Positions 1 through 5,419 of a DNA stretch of 5,419 bases are shown here, piece by piece. The DNA comes from an uncultured Pseudomonadota bacterium (GTDB taxonomy: Bacteria; Pseudomonadota; Gammaproteobacteria; Burkholderiales; SG8-39), in assembly GCA_903864555.1 (NCBI GenBank), contig CAIPGJ010000329.1, positions 1 to 5,419 of the forward strand, read 5' to 3'. Under the pieces are notes generated by a model that saw only the letters and a program-made list of their open reading frames with translations, had not been told where the DNA came from and made no database searches. The number at the start of each line of letters is the position of its first letter. Within the stretch, counting starts at the first letter, position 1. Position numbers and translations under genes: made by a program.

Positions 1-456
1 ACCGCCGGCACTGTCACCGCCCAGCAGCAGGCGCTGCGCCGGGATACCCTGTGCCAGCAGCGCACGGTACACCGCCAAGGCGTCGTCCAGTGCTGCCGGA
101 AACGGGTGCTCGGGCGCCAGCCGGTAGTCCACCATCAGCAGCCGGATCTGCGCCCGCCGTGCCAACTGGGCCGCCAGGTCACGGTGGCTGTTGAGCCCGC
201 CCATCACAAAGGCGCCGCCGTGTAGGTACAGGCAGATTGGCGCCGTGTCGGGTTGGGTCAGGCTGCGTGGCGTCACCCACTCCACCGGCAGGCCGGCCAA
301 TTGATCAGGCTTGATCTGCACCGAAGGCCCGGGTTTGCTGCGGTCTGCGGCCAGAAAGCGCCGGTTGCGCCGAAACCTGTGCTCAGCACTCAGCTTGGCG
401 CTGGCGCGCTGGGCTAAGCGCATCAGGGTGCTTAGCACAAAGTTCTGCAGGCTCAT
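1..456 (-). CDS. Alpha/beta hydrolase, HSL/family-IV esterase type (C-terminus outside window)
   Basis: Only the first 152 residues are present; the frame is still open at the window edge. Two hallmarks of hormone-sensitive-lipase-type esterases are visible. One is an oxyanion-hole motif HGGAF at residues 79-83 (the usual HGGG with Ala at the fourth position). The other is the nucleophile elbow GDSAGG at 147-152, with Ser149 as the expected nucleophile. Between them, DYRLAPEHPFPAA (110-122) is the conserved strand and loop of this family. The catalytic Asp and His would lie in the missing part. The first ~35 residues are basic and show no clear signal peptide, so a cytoplasmic enzyme is likely. 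Family members hydrolyse short-chain acyl esters; the physiological substrate cannot be read here. The gene starts 12 nt after the stop of the upstream hydrolase, whose TGA is part of its ribosome binding site, so the two are probably co-transcribed and translationally coupled. Confidence 0.88.
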   Translation of the reverse strand, partial: MSLQNFVLSTLMRLAQRASAKLSAEHRFRRNRRFLAADRSKPGPSVQIKPDQLAGLPVEWVTPRSLTQPDTAPICLYLHGGAFVMGGLNSHRDLAAQLARRAQIRLLMVDYRLAPEHPFPAALDDALAVYRALLAQGIPAQRLLLGGDSAGG

Positions 457-463
457 GACGCGA

Positions 464-471
464 CCACCTCA
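464..471 (-). promoter_or_regulatory. Ribosome binding site overlapping the upstream stop codon
   Basis: Read on the minus strand this is TGAGGTGG, followed by seven bases and then the ATG at 456. The first three bases are the stop codon of the preceding hydrolase gene. The overlap supports the chosen start and suggests translational coupling of the two hydrolases. Confidence 0.6.
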
Positions 472-1344
472 ACCGCGCGGGGTGGCATGGGTCACAAATG
501 TGCTGATGGCAGCCCGCATGGCCTCGGGCACATCCACCCGCAGCGAATGGCTGCTGTTGGCCAGCACCTTTAGCTGAGAGCCAGGAATCAGGCGGTGGAT
601 TTCTTCAGAAAACTCGGGCGGGCAAATCCAGTCTTGCTGGCCTGCCAGGATCAGCGTGGGCGCGGTGATGCGTGAGAGCTCGGGGCGCAAATCAAAGGTC
701 TGCAAAAAGCCGCCCGGTGCAAAGGCCTGCGCCATGGCCTCGGGCGAAACGATGCCGCGTGTCCGGCCCTGCTCGGCGGCAGCGGCGTCGTACTTCAGCG
801 CATACAGCGGCCCCATCAGCGTGTAGTAGTGGCGCATTTTGTCGGCCGTGTCCAGTTTGCCGGCCCACAGGTCATTGCACACCGCCACCTGCTCGGGCGT
901 GCCACGCTGGGCCACGATTTGCCGCGCCCGGGCATTGAACCCGGCGTGCGCTGCCGTCACCATCAGCACCAAGTGCGACACCGACTGTGGGTAGCGAGCC
1001 GCGTGCGCCATGGCCACCATGCCACCATAGCTGGTGCCCATGCTGACAATCGGCCCCAGCCCCAGGTGGCGACGCAGCGCCTCCATGTCCTCCACGTTTT
1101 CGTCCAGGTTGTACAGCCGCACATCGCCCCGGCCTGAGCGGCCTTGGCCCCGGTGGTCAAAATAGACCAGCTGTAGCCGGTCGGCCAGCTGGCCAAAGCC
1201 GGCCTTCAGGTCGCTGTGCTCACCGCCTGGGCCGCCGTGGATGACAAAGGCCGCCGGCTTTTCCCGCATGCGCGAGCCATCGGGCACCAGGCCCATGCCG
1301 TCGATGTCAAAGTAGATCTCGGTATTGCGAAGGTGGGCGAGCAT
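469..1344 (-). CDS. Alpha/beta hydrolase, proline iminopeptidase-like (S33 type)
   Basis: A complete 291-residue alpha/beta-fold hydrolase. HGGPGG at 36-41 is the oxyanion-hole motif typical of prolyl aminopeptidases and related S33 proteins. YFDHRGQGRSG (61-71) is the conserved segment after strand 4, and GTSYGG (103-108) carries the nucleophile Ser105. The likely acid is Asp238 in AGQQDW, and the likely base is His266 in NSSHS. The triad is thus complete and in canonical order, and the length is normal for the family. No signal peptide or membrane segment is seen. Many proteins of this type are not peptidases but general esterases or amidases, so the substrate is unknown. The frame stays open upstream to 1596, but the ATG at 1344 is chosen: it has an AAGGA ribosome site 5 nt away, the family motifs begin soon after it, and longer starts would run into the divergent mct gene. 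It is the first gene of a pair with the downstream esterase. Confidence 0.88.
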   Translation of the reverse strand: MLAHLRNTEIYFDIDGMGLVPDGSRMREKPAAFVIHGGPGGEHSDLKAGFGQLADRLQLVYFDHRGQGRSGRGDVRLYNLDENVEDMEALRRHLGLGPIVSMGTSYGGMVAMAHAARYPQSVSHLVLMVTAAHAGFNARARQIVAQRGTPEQVAVCNDLWAGKLDTADKMRHYYTLMGPLYALKYDAAAAEQGRTRGIVSPEAMAQAFAPGGFLQTFDLRPELSRITAPTLILAGQQDWICPPEFSEEIHRLIPGSQLKVLANSSHSLRVDVPEAMRAAISTFVTHATPRG

Positions 1345-1349
1345 GGCGG

Positions 1350-1354
1350 TCCTT
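1350..1354 (-). promoter_or_regulatory. Ribosome binding site fixing the S33 hydrolase start
   Basis: Read on the minus strand this is AAGGA, 5 nt before the ATG at 1344. It decides the start in favour of the 291-residue form over the 375-residue open frame beginning at 1596. Confidence 0.7.
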
Positions 1355-1445
1355 GGTGGATATAGAAAGGATAGTCTTGGTGCTGATGCGCGGCGGCAGG
1401 CGACGCAGAGATTGTCGTTTATGCTTACTGCCACAACGTCGCGGC

Positions 1446-1466
1446 GAATGACCATTCTTGAATGAC
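1446..1466. repeat. Short direct repeat with internal palindrome, possible operator
   Basis: GAATGAC occurs at 1446-1452 and again at 1460-1466, a 14-base period. Between the copies, CATTC at 1453-1457 pairs with GAATG at 1460-1464 across a TT spacer, making a 12-base palindrome. The cluster lies about 47 bases before the mct start codon, where an activator or repressor site is plausible. The elements are short and could be chance, so the regulatory role is only a suggestion. Confidence 0.25.
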
Positions 1467-1500
1467 GGCGAACCAGCTTTGTGCCCGTGCGCAAATTGAT

Positions 1501-1504
1501 AGGA
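1501..1504 (+). promoter_or_regulatory. Ribosome binding site of mct
   Basis: AGGA lies 8 nt before the ATG at 1513. The spacing is acceptable and supports this start, which also gives the usual class III CoA-transferase N-terminus (LLAGLRIVE) immediately after the initiator. Confidence 0.6.
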
Positions 1505-1512
1505 TCTGAACC

Positions 1513-2730
1513 ATGTACCAATTGTTGGCCGGCCTGCGTATCGTTGAATGCGCGTCCTTCATTGCGGCCCCATCGTGCACGCTGCACATGCAGCAATTTG
1601 GTGCCGAAGTGATCCGCATCGATCCCATCGGTGGTGGGCCCGATTTCAGGCGCTGGCCGCTGTCGCCCGAAGGTAGCAGCTTCTATTGGGAAGGCCTCAA
1701 TAAGGGAAAACGCTCCGTGGCCATTGACTTGTCAAAGCCCGCAGGTCGGGCATTGGCCATCGACCTCATCACCGCGCCGGGCGAAGGTGGTGGCGTGTTT
1801 GTCACCAATTTTCCTCACACCGGTTTCCTGGCCCATGGGCCGCTGCGCGCGCGGCGCGCCGACCTCATCACGGTGCGCGTCACCGGCTGGGGTGATGGCT
1901 CTTCGGCCCTGGATTACACCGTGAATGCAGCCATTGGCGTGCCTTACATGACCGGCCCGGCAGAAACCCCGGAGCATCCTGTCAACCATGTGTTGCCCGC
2001 CTGGGATCTTCTCACTGGCGCTTATGCCGCTTTCGCGGCTGTATCCGCCGAACGGCACCGCCGCCTGACCGGACTGGGTCAGGAGGTGACAGTGCCCCTG
2101 TCCGACATGGCGCTCGCTTCGCTGGGCCACATGGGGCAGATTGCCGAAGTGCTGAGTGGCGGTGACCGCCCGCGCATAGGCAATGCGCTTTACGGCGCGT
2201 TCGGACGCGACTTCATCACTCGGGACGGCGAACGCGTCATGGTGGTGGCGATCACGGCCAAGCAGTGGTCGGGGCTGCTGGAGGCGCTGCAGTTGCAGAG
2301 CGCCATGGCTGAGCTGGAAAAGGTGCTGAAGGTATCGTTTGCGCAGGACGAGGGTGTGCGTTTCACGCACCGCGACATGTTGTTCCCGATCTTCGAGCGC
2401 GCCATCGGCGCATATGCCCTGGCCGAGTTACAGGGCCGATTCGACCCGAACGGCGTCTGCTGGGCCCCTTACCGCACGCTGAGCCGTGGGCTGGCGGAAG
2501 ACCCGCACCTGTCCCTGGACCGGCCCTTGTTCAATCTGCTGGGGCACCCCAGTGGGCACCGCTACCCGGCACCCGGCGCCGCCGCCACGCTGGGCGGCAC
2601 ACCGCGCGGTCCAGTGGTACGGGCGCCGCACCTCGGTGAGCATACCGACCAGGTGCTTGCCGAGGTGTTGTCAATGTCCTCGGCGCAGATTGGCGCTCTG
2701 CATGACGCTGGCATCGTGGCCAGTGCGTGA
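1513..2730 (+). CDS. mct: Mesaconyl-CoA C1-C4 CoA transferase (2-methylfumaryl-CoA isomerase), CaiB/BaiF class III
   Basis: A complete 405-residue class III CoA transferase. It opens with [17 protein letters not shown] (4-20), the family's CoA-binding Rossmann start. WDLLTG at 164-169 puts Asp165 in the position of the catalytic aspartate that forms the acyl anhydride, and [13 protein letters not shown] (374-386) is the standard C-terminal segment. Several stretches match what I recall of Chloroflexus Mct rather than ordinary formyl- or carnitine-type enzymes: RIDPIGGG (35-42), [10 protein letters not shown] (59-68), [16 protein letters not shown] (134-149), [17 protein letters not shown] (227-234) and WAPYRT (317-322). 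The usual GQxGP loop is replaced by [13 protein letters not shown], as in Mct. That enzyme moves CoA within one molecule, from the C1 to the C4 carboxyl of mesaconate, in the cytoplasm. The mcd gene follows after 37 nt and would supply its substrate, which strengthens the assignment. The family is certain; the exact substrate is inferred from remembered similarity, not an alignment. Confidence 0.85.
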   Translation: MYQLLAGLRIVECASFIAAPSCTLHMQQFGAEVIRIDPIGGGPDFRRWPLSPEGSSFYWEGLNKGKRSVAIDLSKPAGRALAIDLITAPGEGGGVFVTNFPHTGFLAHGPLRARRADLITVRVTGWGDGSSALDYTVNAAIGVPYMTGPAETPEHPVNHVLPAWDLLTGAYAAFAAVSAERHRRLTGLGQEVTVPLSDMALASLGHMGQIAEVLSGGDRPRIGNALYGAFGRDFITRDGERVMVVAITAKQWSGLLEALQLQSAMAELEKVLKVSFAQDEGVRFTHRDMLFPIFERAIGAYALAELQGRFDPNGVCWAPYRTLSRGLAEDPHLSLDRPLFNLLGHPSGHRYPAPGAAATLGGTPRGPVVRAPHLGEHTDQVLAEVLSMSSAQIGALHDAGIVASA

Positions 2731-2767
2731 GACTGCCTGCCCGAATCCCTTCGAACCAGCTTTGTCA

Positions 2768-4435
2768 ATGAGTACCCCTGTGACGACAACCGATTTGAGT
2801 TTCTTGAACTATCTGCAGAACGTGGTCGCGCCCGCCCGCGCATTCGCTGCGCAGGCGACTCAGGCCGTGCGTCTGCGCTGCGCCCCTGATGGGCGCCCCG
2901 ATGCGGCCCTGATGCAACGCCACCAGCGCGTGTTGCACGGGCTGGCATGGATCGCGACCACGGTGGAGGCCATCCAGTGCGCGGCGCAATGGGCCGACCG
3001 ACTGCAGCAACACGGTCGCCTCGGCGAGGGCGAGGAACTGGCTCTGACCGTGGGCATCGGTGAATACCTGGCACAACTCGTCGGCGGCCTGCCGATGTCG
3101 CAGAATGAAATCTTCCGCCCCACGGAGCTGGGTCTGGAAAACGCTGCCGCTGCGCTGCAAGGCGGCACCAGCGTGCGCTGGTTCCTGGCGCGTGGCGCAC
3201 TGCCCGAGACGCGCCAGGCCCTCGTCGACCACCTGCGCCAGGGCCGTGAGATTGCAGAAACTGCGTTTGACGAAGACCTCGACGTGGTGCGTGATCAGTT
3301 CCGCCGCTTCGCGACCCGCGAGATCCTGCCGCACGCCCACGCCTGGCATCTGGCCGACGATCTGATTCCCGATACCGTCGTGGCGGCACTGGCCGAGCTT
3401 GGCGTCTTCGGTGTGACCGTGCCAACCGACTATGGCGGCATGGGCCTGGGCAAACGCGCGATGTGTATCGTGACCGAGGAACTGAGCCGCGCTTGGATCG
3501 CCGCGGGCTCGCTGGGCACGCGCTCGGAGATCGCCGGCGAGCTGATCATGGGGGCAGGAACCAACGCGCAAAAGGCGTACTGGCTGCCCCGTATTGCCTC
3601 CGGTGAAGTGCTGCCGACGGCCGTTTTCACCGAGCCGGACACCGGTTCCGACCTGGCGTCGCTGCGCACCCGGGCCACACAACTGCCCAATGGGCGCTGG
3701 CGCATCGACGGCAATAAGACCTGGATCACCCACGGTGCGCGCAGTGACCTGATGACGCTGCTGGCGCGGACTGAACCCGAGCGCACTGACCACGACGGTC
3801 TGACCATGTTCCTGGCCGAAAAGCCACGCGGCACTCAGACAGAGCCCTTCCCAGCAGAGGGCATGAGCGGCGGCGACATTCCGGTGCTGGGTTACCGCGG
3901 CATGCGCGAATACGAGATTGCGTTCGACGGCTTCGAGACCGGCGCTGACGCGGTCCTCGGCGGCGTACGCGGCCAGGGGTTTCGCCAACTCATGCAGACC
4001 TTCGAGGCGGCACGAATCCAGACCGCAGCCCGCGCCATTGGTGTTGGATGGCGCGCCTTCGACCTCGGCTGGCGTTATGCCAATGACCGCAGGCAGTTCG
4101 GCAAGGCGATCATCGAATTTCCGCGCGTCTCTGACAAGCTGGCCATGATGGTGGCTGAGACGGTGATCGCGCGCGAGTTGACGCAGTTCGCCGCCGGCGA
4201 AAAGGAAAAAGGCCACCGCTGCGATATTGAAGCCGGTATGGCCAAGCTGCTCGCCGCCCGCGTGGCCTGGAGCAATGCCGACACCAGCCTGCAAATCCAT
4301 GGCGGCAACGGATATGCGCTGGAGTACGAGATCAGCCGCGTGTTGTGCGACGCCCGCATTCTCAACATCTTCGAGGGCGCGGCCGAGATCCAGGCGCAGG
4401 TGATTGGGCGGGGGCTGCTGGGGCGCCTTCAATGA
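2768..4435 (+). CDS. mcd: (2S)-methylsuccinyl-CoA dehydrogenase, FAD-dependent
   Basis: A complete 555-residue acyl-CoA dehydrogenase. The catalytic core begins near residue 170. Before it lies an extension of about 165 residues, including [19 protein letters not shown] (96-114), which is characteristic of methylsuccinyl-CoA dehydrogenases; ordinary family members are about 380-400 residues. In the core, [10 protein letters not shown] (287-296) is the FAD/substrate motif and [18 protein letters not shown] (366-383) is an Mcd-like segment. QIHGGNGY...R...D (509-528) fits the second family signature, and Glu536 in IFEGAAEIQ is the expected catalytic base. The enzyme oxidises (2S)-methylsuccinyl-CoA to mesaconyl-C1-CoA and passes electrons to ETF in the cytoplasm. 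The ATG at 2768 is chosen because earlier in-frame starts lie within mct. It has no good Shine-Dalgarno sequence, so coupling to mct translation is possible. The ending lies 18 nt from the convergent lyase gene. Confidence 0.88.
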   Translation: MSTPVTTTDLSFLNYLQNVVAPARAFAAQATQAVRLRCAPDGRPDAALMQRHQRVLHGLAWIATTVEAIQCAAQWADRLQQHGRLGEGEELALTVGIGEYLAQLVGGLPMSQNEIFRPTELGLENAAAALQGGTSVRWFLARGALPETRQALVDHLRQGREIAETAFDEDLDVVRDQFRRFATREILPHAHAWHLADDLIPDTVVAALAELGVFGVTVPTDYGGMGLGKRAMCIVTEELSRAWIAAGSLGTRSEIAGELIMGAGTNAQKAYWLPRIASGEVLPTAVFTEPDTGSDLASLRTRATQLPNGRWRIDGNKTWITHGARSDLMTLLARTEPERTDHDGLTMFLAEKPRGTQTEPFPAEGMSGGDIPVLGYRGMREYEIAFDGFETGADAVLGGVRGQGFRQLMQTFEAARIQTAARAIGVGWRAFDLGWRYANDRRQFGKAIIEFPRVSDKLAMMVAETVIARELTQFAAGEKEKGHRCDIEAGMAKLLAARVAWSNADTSLQIHGGNGYALEYEISRVLCDARILNIFEGAAEIQAQVIGRGLLGRLQ

Positions 4436-4453
4436 CGCCGCGCAGCCCGTGAG

Positions 4454-5302
4454 TCACGTCCGAGGCGCGAATGCCAAGGTTCTGCGAGCTTGCAGAACCA
4501 CCGGCAAGTCCACCATGCGACCATCGACCTGCACCGCTGCCCCGCCGGCCTCGGCATCGGCGGCAAGTACCTTGCGCGCCCAGGCCAGTTCCTCTGCGGT
4601 GGGCCTGAAGGCATCGTGCACCACGGCGACCTGAGAGGGATGGATGCACAACTTGCCAGAGAAGCCGAAACGAAGCGCGCGGCGCACGTCCGCGCGTAGG
4701 CGGGCTTCATCACCGATCTGGACGGTGACACCGTCCACTGGTGGTGCGAGACGGTTCAGACGTGTAGCGATGTTCACTGCGAAACGCAACGGTACCAATT
4801 CGCTTTCGTCCGAGTCACACTGCAGGCCGGTATCGGCCATGAAATCGATATGCCCCACCACCAGTCGTGATACCCCGGCAGCGCCGCCGAGGGATGGTAA
4901 CGCGGCGTAGCCGGCGGCACTTTCGATCAGAGCCAAGGTGGGAACGCCGCGCAGGGCGCTGTGCACCTGCTCCAGCACGAATACCGTCTCTGCCTTGGGC
5001 ACCATCACCGCTGCGGGTGGTGGCAGGGCAGCGAGCCAAGCCAGGTCGGCTTGGCCGATTTCGCCATCGGCGGTGTTGATCCGCACGATCAGGGGTACAC
5101 CAATGCCTTGTAACCGCGTCCAATCGTGCGCAATCGCAACCCGCGCCGCCGCCTTGTCAACAGAGGGAACGCTGTCCTCGAGGTCGAGCACCACGGCGTC
5201 TGCGCCGCTGCGTACTGCCTTCTCGAATCGGTCGGGCCGGTTGCCTGGCACGAACAGCAGGGTACGCGCCTGAGCGACACGCGTGGTCATGGGGTTGGTC
5301 AT
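4454..5302 (-). CDS. CitE/HpcH-type acyl-CoA lyase, candidate citramalyl-CoA lyase
   Basis: A complete 282-residue TIM-barrel lyase of the CitE-like family. RTLLFVPGNRPDRFEKA (13-29) is the family N-terminus, followed by VLDLEDSVP (38-46). Arg74 in VRIN is the likely CoA-ester-binding arginine. Glu127 in LIESAAG and Asp153 in GHIDFMAD are the likely Mg2+ ligands, and GFSGKLCIHPSQ (213-224) is the conserved segment near the C-terminus. Family members split or condense beta-hydroxyacyl-CoA esters: citramalyl-CoA to acetyl-CoA and pyruvate, or malyl/methylmalyl-CoA to glyoxylate plus acetyl- or propionyl-CoA; some are malyl-CoA thioesterases. The size fits the short citramalyl-CoA-lyase/CitE group better than the longer Mcl1 lyases. 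Proximity to mct favours citramalyl-CoA, but this is inference. The ATG at 5302 has AAGGA 5 nt upstream; the frame remains open to 5353, but that would overlap the preceding CoA-transferase gene, whose stop lies 19 nt away. Confidence 0.85.
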   Translation of the reverse strand: MTNPMTTRVAQARTLLFVPGNRPDRFEKAVRSGADAVVLDLEDSVPSVDKAAARVAIAHDWTRLQGIGVPLIVRINTADGEIGQADLAWLAALPPPAAVMVPKAETVFVLEQVHSALRGVPTLALIESAAGYAALPSLGGAAGVSRLVVGHIDFMADTGLQCDSDESELVPLRFAVNIATRLNRLAPPVDGVTVQIGDEARLRADVRRALRFGFSGKLCIHPSQVAVVHDAFRPTAEELAWARKVLAADAEAGGAAVQVDGRMVDLPVVLQARRTLAFAPRT

Positions 5303-5307
5303 GGCGA

Positions 5308-5312
5308 TCCTT
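5308..5312 (-). promoter_or_regulatory. Ribosome binding site fixing the lyase start
   Basis: Read on the minus strand this is AAGGA, 5 nt before the ATG at 5302. It supports the 282-residue form of the lyase and places its translation start just after the upstream CoA-transferase stop. A second in-frame ATG four codons later (5290) has no comparable site. Confidence 0.7.
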
Positions 5313-5321
5313 GTTGCATCA

Positions 5322-5419
5322 TCACACGGCGCCTTGCGCCCGCATTTCGGCAATGCCAGCGCTGTCCCATCCCAGCTCCGCCAGGATGGCGTCGGTATGC
5401 TGCCCCAGCGCCGGAACCG
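5322..5419 (-). CDS. CaiB/BaiF class III CoA transferase, C-terminal end only
   Basis: Only the last 31 codons and the TGA stop (5322-5324) are inside the window. The visible end contains LGQHTDAILAELGW and then GIAEMRAQGAV. This matches the class III CoA-transferase C-terminus (L-G-[EQ]-H-[TN]-[DE]-x-[IV]-L-x-E-L-G, then I-x-x-L/M-R-x-x-G-[AV]-[IV]) and resembles the end of the complete transferase at 1513-2730, though it is clearly a different gene. Such enzymes move CoA between carboxylic acids through an enzyme-bound anhydride. It is directly upstream of the lyase with a 19-nt gap, so the two are very likely one operon. By context it could activate a C5 dicarboxylate such as methylsuccinate, itaconate, mesaconate or citramalate with succinyl- or acetyl-CoA, but the substrate cannot be deduced from this fragment. 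Confidence 0.8.
   Translation of the reverse strand, partial: VPALGQHTDAILAELGWDSAGIAEMRAQGAV

Larger units (their letters stand above)
1345..1512. promoter_or_regulatory. Divergent intergenic region between hydrolase operon and mct-mcd
   Basis: This 168-bp non-coding stretch lies between two genes transcribed away from each other, so it should hold both promoters. It contains locally AT-richer patches around 1358-1375 and 1409-1428. No -35/-10 pair with good sigma-70 spacing could be assigned on either strand, so no promoter position is given. A short repeat and palindrome cluster at 1446-1466 is the only distinct candidate for a regulator site. No regulator gene is visible in the window. 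Confidence 0.5.

Noticed and set aside
1411..1436. A TTGT-N17-ACAA symmetry as a LysR-type or other operator.
   Set aside because: The arms are only four bases and the spacing is wide. No regulator gene is present to support it.
1345..1596. A longer start for the S33 hydrolase, adding 84 residues from an ATG at 1596.
   Set aside because: It would overlap the 5' end of mct and cover the whole divergent promoter region. The ATG at 1344 has a good ribosome site and the right family length.
1847..1861. A GC-only palindromic patch (GGCGCGCC and flanks) inside mct.
   Set aside because: It lies within conserved coding sequence and is explained by Arg/Ala codons in a GC-rich gene.
2486..2767. A longer mcd start at 2486 giving a 649-residue protein.
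   Set aside because: The extra part is read out of frame inside mct and is rich in Arg, Pro, Trp and Cys, as expected for a shadow frame.
2765..4432. A 555-codon open frame on the minus strand lying exactly opposite mcd.
   Set aside because: It mirrors mcd codon by codon and shows no family motifs. Open antisense frames are common in GC-rich genes that lack TTA, CTA and TCA codons.
4422..4439. A possible hairpin GGCG...CGCC at the end of mcd as a terminator.
   Set aside because: The stem has only four pairs, includes coding sequence and is not followed by a T-run.
5303..5353. A longer start for the lyase, adding 17 residues from an ATG at 5353.
   Set aside because: It overlaps the end of the upstream CoA transferase and lacks a better ribosome site. 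The CitE-type motif starts shortly after the ATG at 5302.

Overview
The window looks like chromosomal DNA from a GC-rich proteobacterium. The GC-rich third codon positions, the absence of mobile-element features and the style of the proteins suggest a betaproteobacterium, possibly Comamonadaceae or a relative (Polaromonas, Rhodoferax, Variovorax). That placement is inferred from general appearance, not from a search. Coding density is high: six genes (four complete, two cut by the window edges) fill almost all of it. No RNA genes, insertion sequences or CRISPR arrays were seen.

Layout. On the minus strand at the left, two alpha/beta-hydrolase genes are read toward position 1: a proline-iminopeptidase-like S33-type hydrolase (469-1344), then an HSL/family-IV-type esterase (1-456, cut by the window edge). 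A 168-bp divergent intergenic region (1345-1512) separates them from a plus-strand pair. That pair is a class III CoA transferase closely resembling mesaconyl-CoA C1-C4 CoA transferase (mct, 1513-2730), followed by a 555-residue acyl-CoA dehydrogenase with the long N-terminal extension of (2S)-methylsuccinyl-CoA dehydrogenase (mcd, 2768-4435). Converging on this pair from the right, on the minus strand, are a second CaiB/BaiF-type CoA transferase (only its last 31 codons are visible, 5322-5419) and a CitE/HpcH-type acyl-CoA lyase (4454-5302).

How the genes may work together. Mcd oxidises (2S)-methylsuccinyl-CoA to mesaconyl-C1-CoA in the ethylmalonyl-CoA pathway. Mct moves CoA within that molecule to give mesaconyl-C4-CoA in the second cycle of the 3-hydroxypropionate bi-cycle. 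Hydration of the C4 ester gives citramalyl-CoA, which CitE-like lyases can split into acetyl-CoA and pyruvate. The unplaced class III CoA transferase could activate a free C5 dicarboxylate such as methylsuccinate, mesaconate, itaconate or citramalate. The simplest reading is therefore a C5-dicarboxylyl-CoA module joining parts of two known carbon pathways: methylsuccinyl-CoA -> mesaconyl-C1-CoA -> mesaconyl-C4-CoA -> citramalyl-CoA -> acetyl-CoA + pyruvate. The required mesaconyl-C4-CoA hydratase is not in the window. The individual enzyme assignments are well supported by motifs; the joined pathway is inference. The two hydrolases have no evident link to it.
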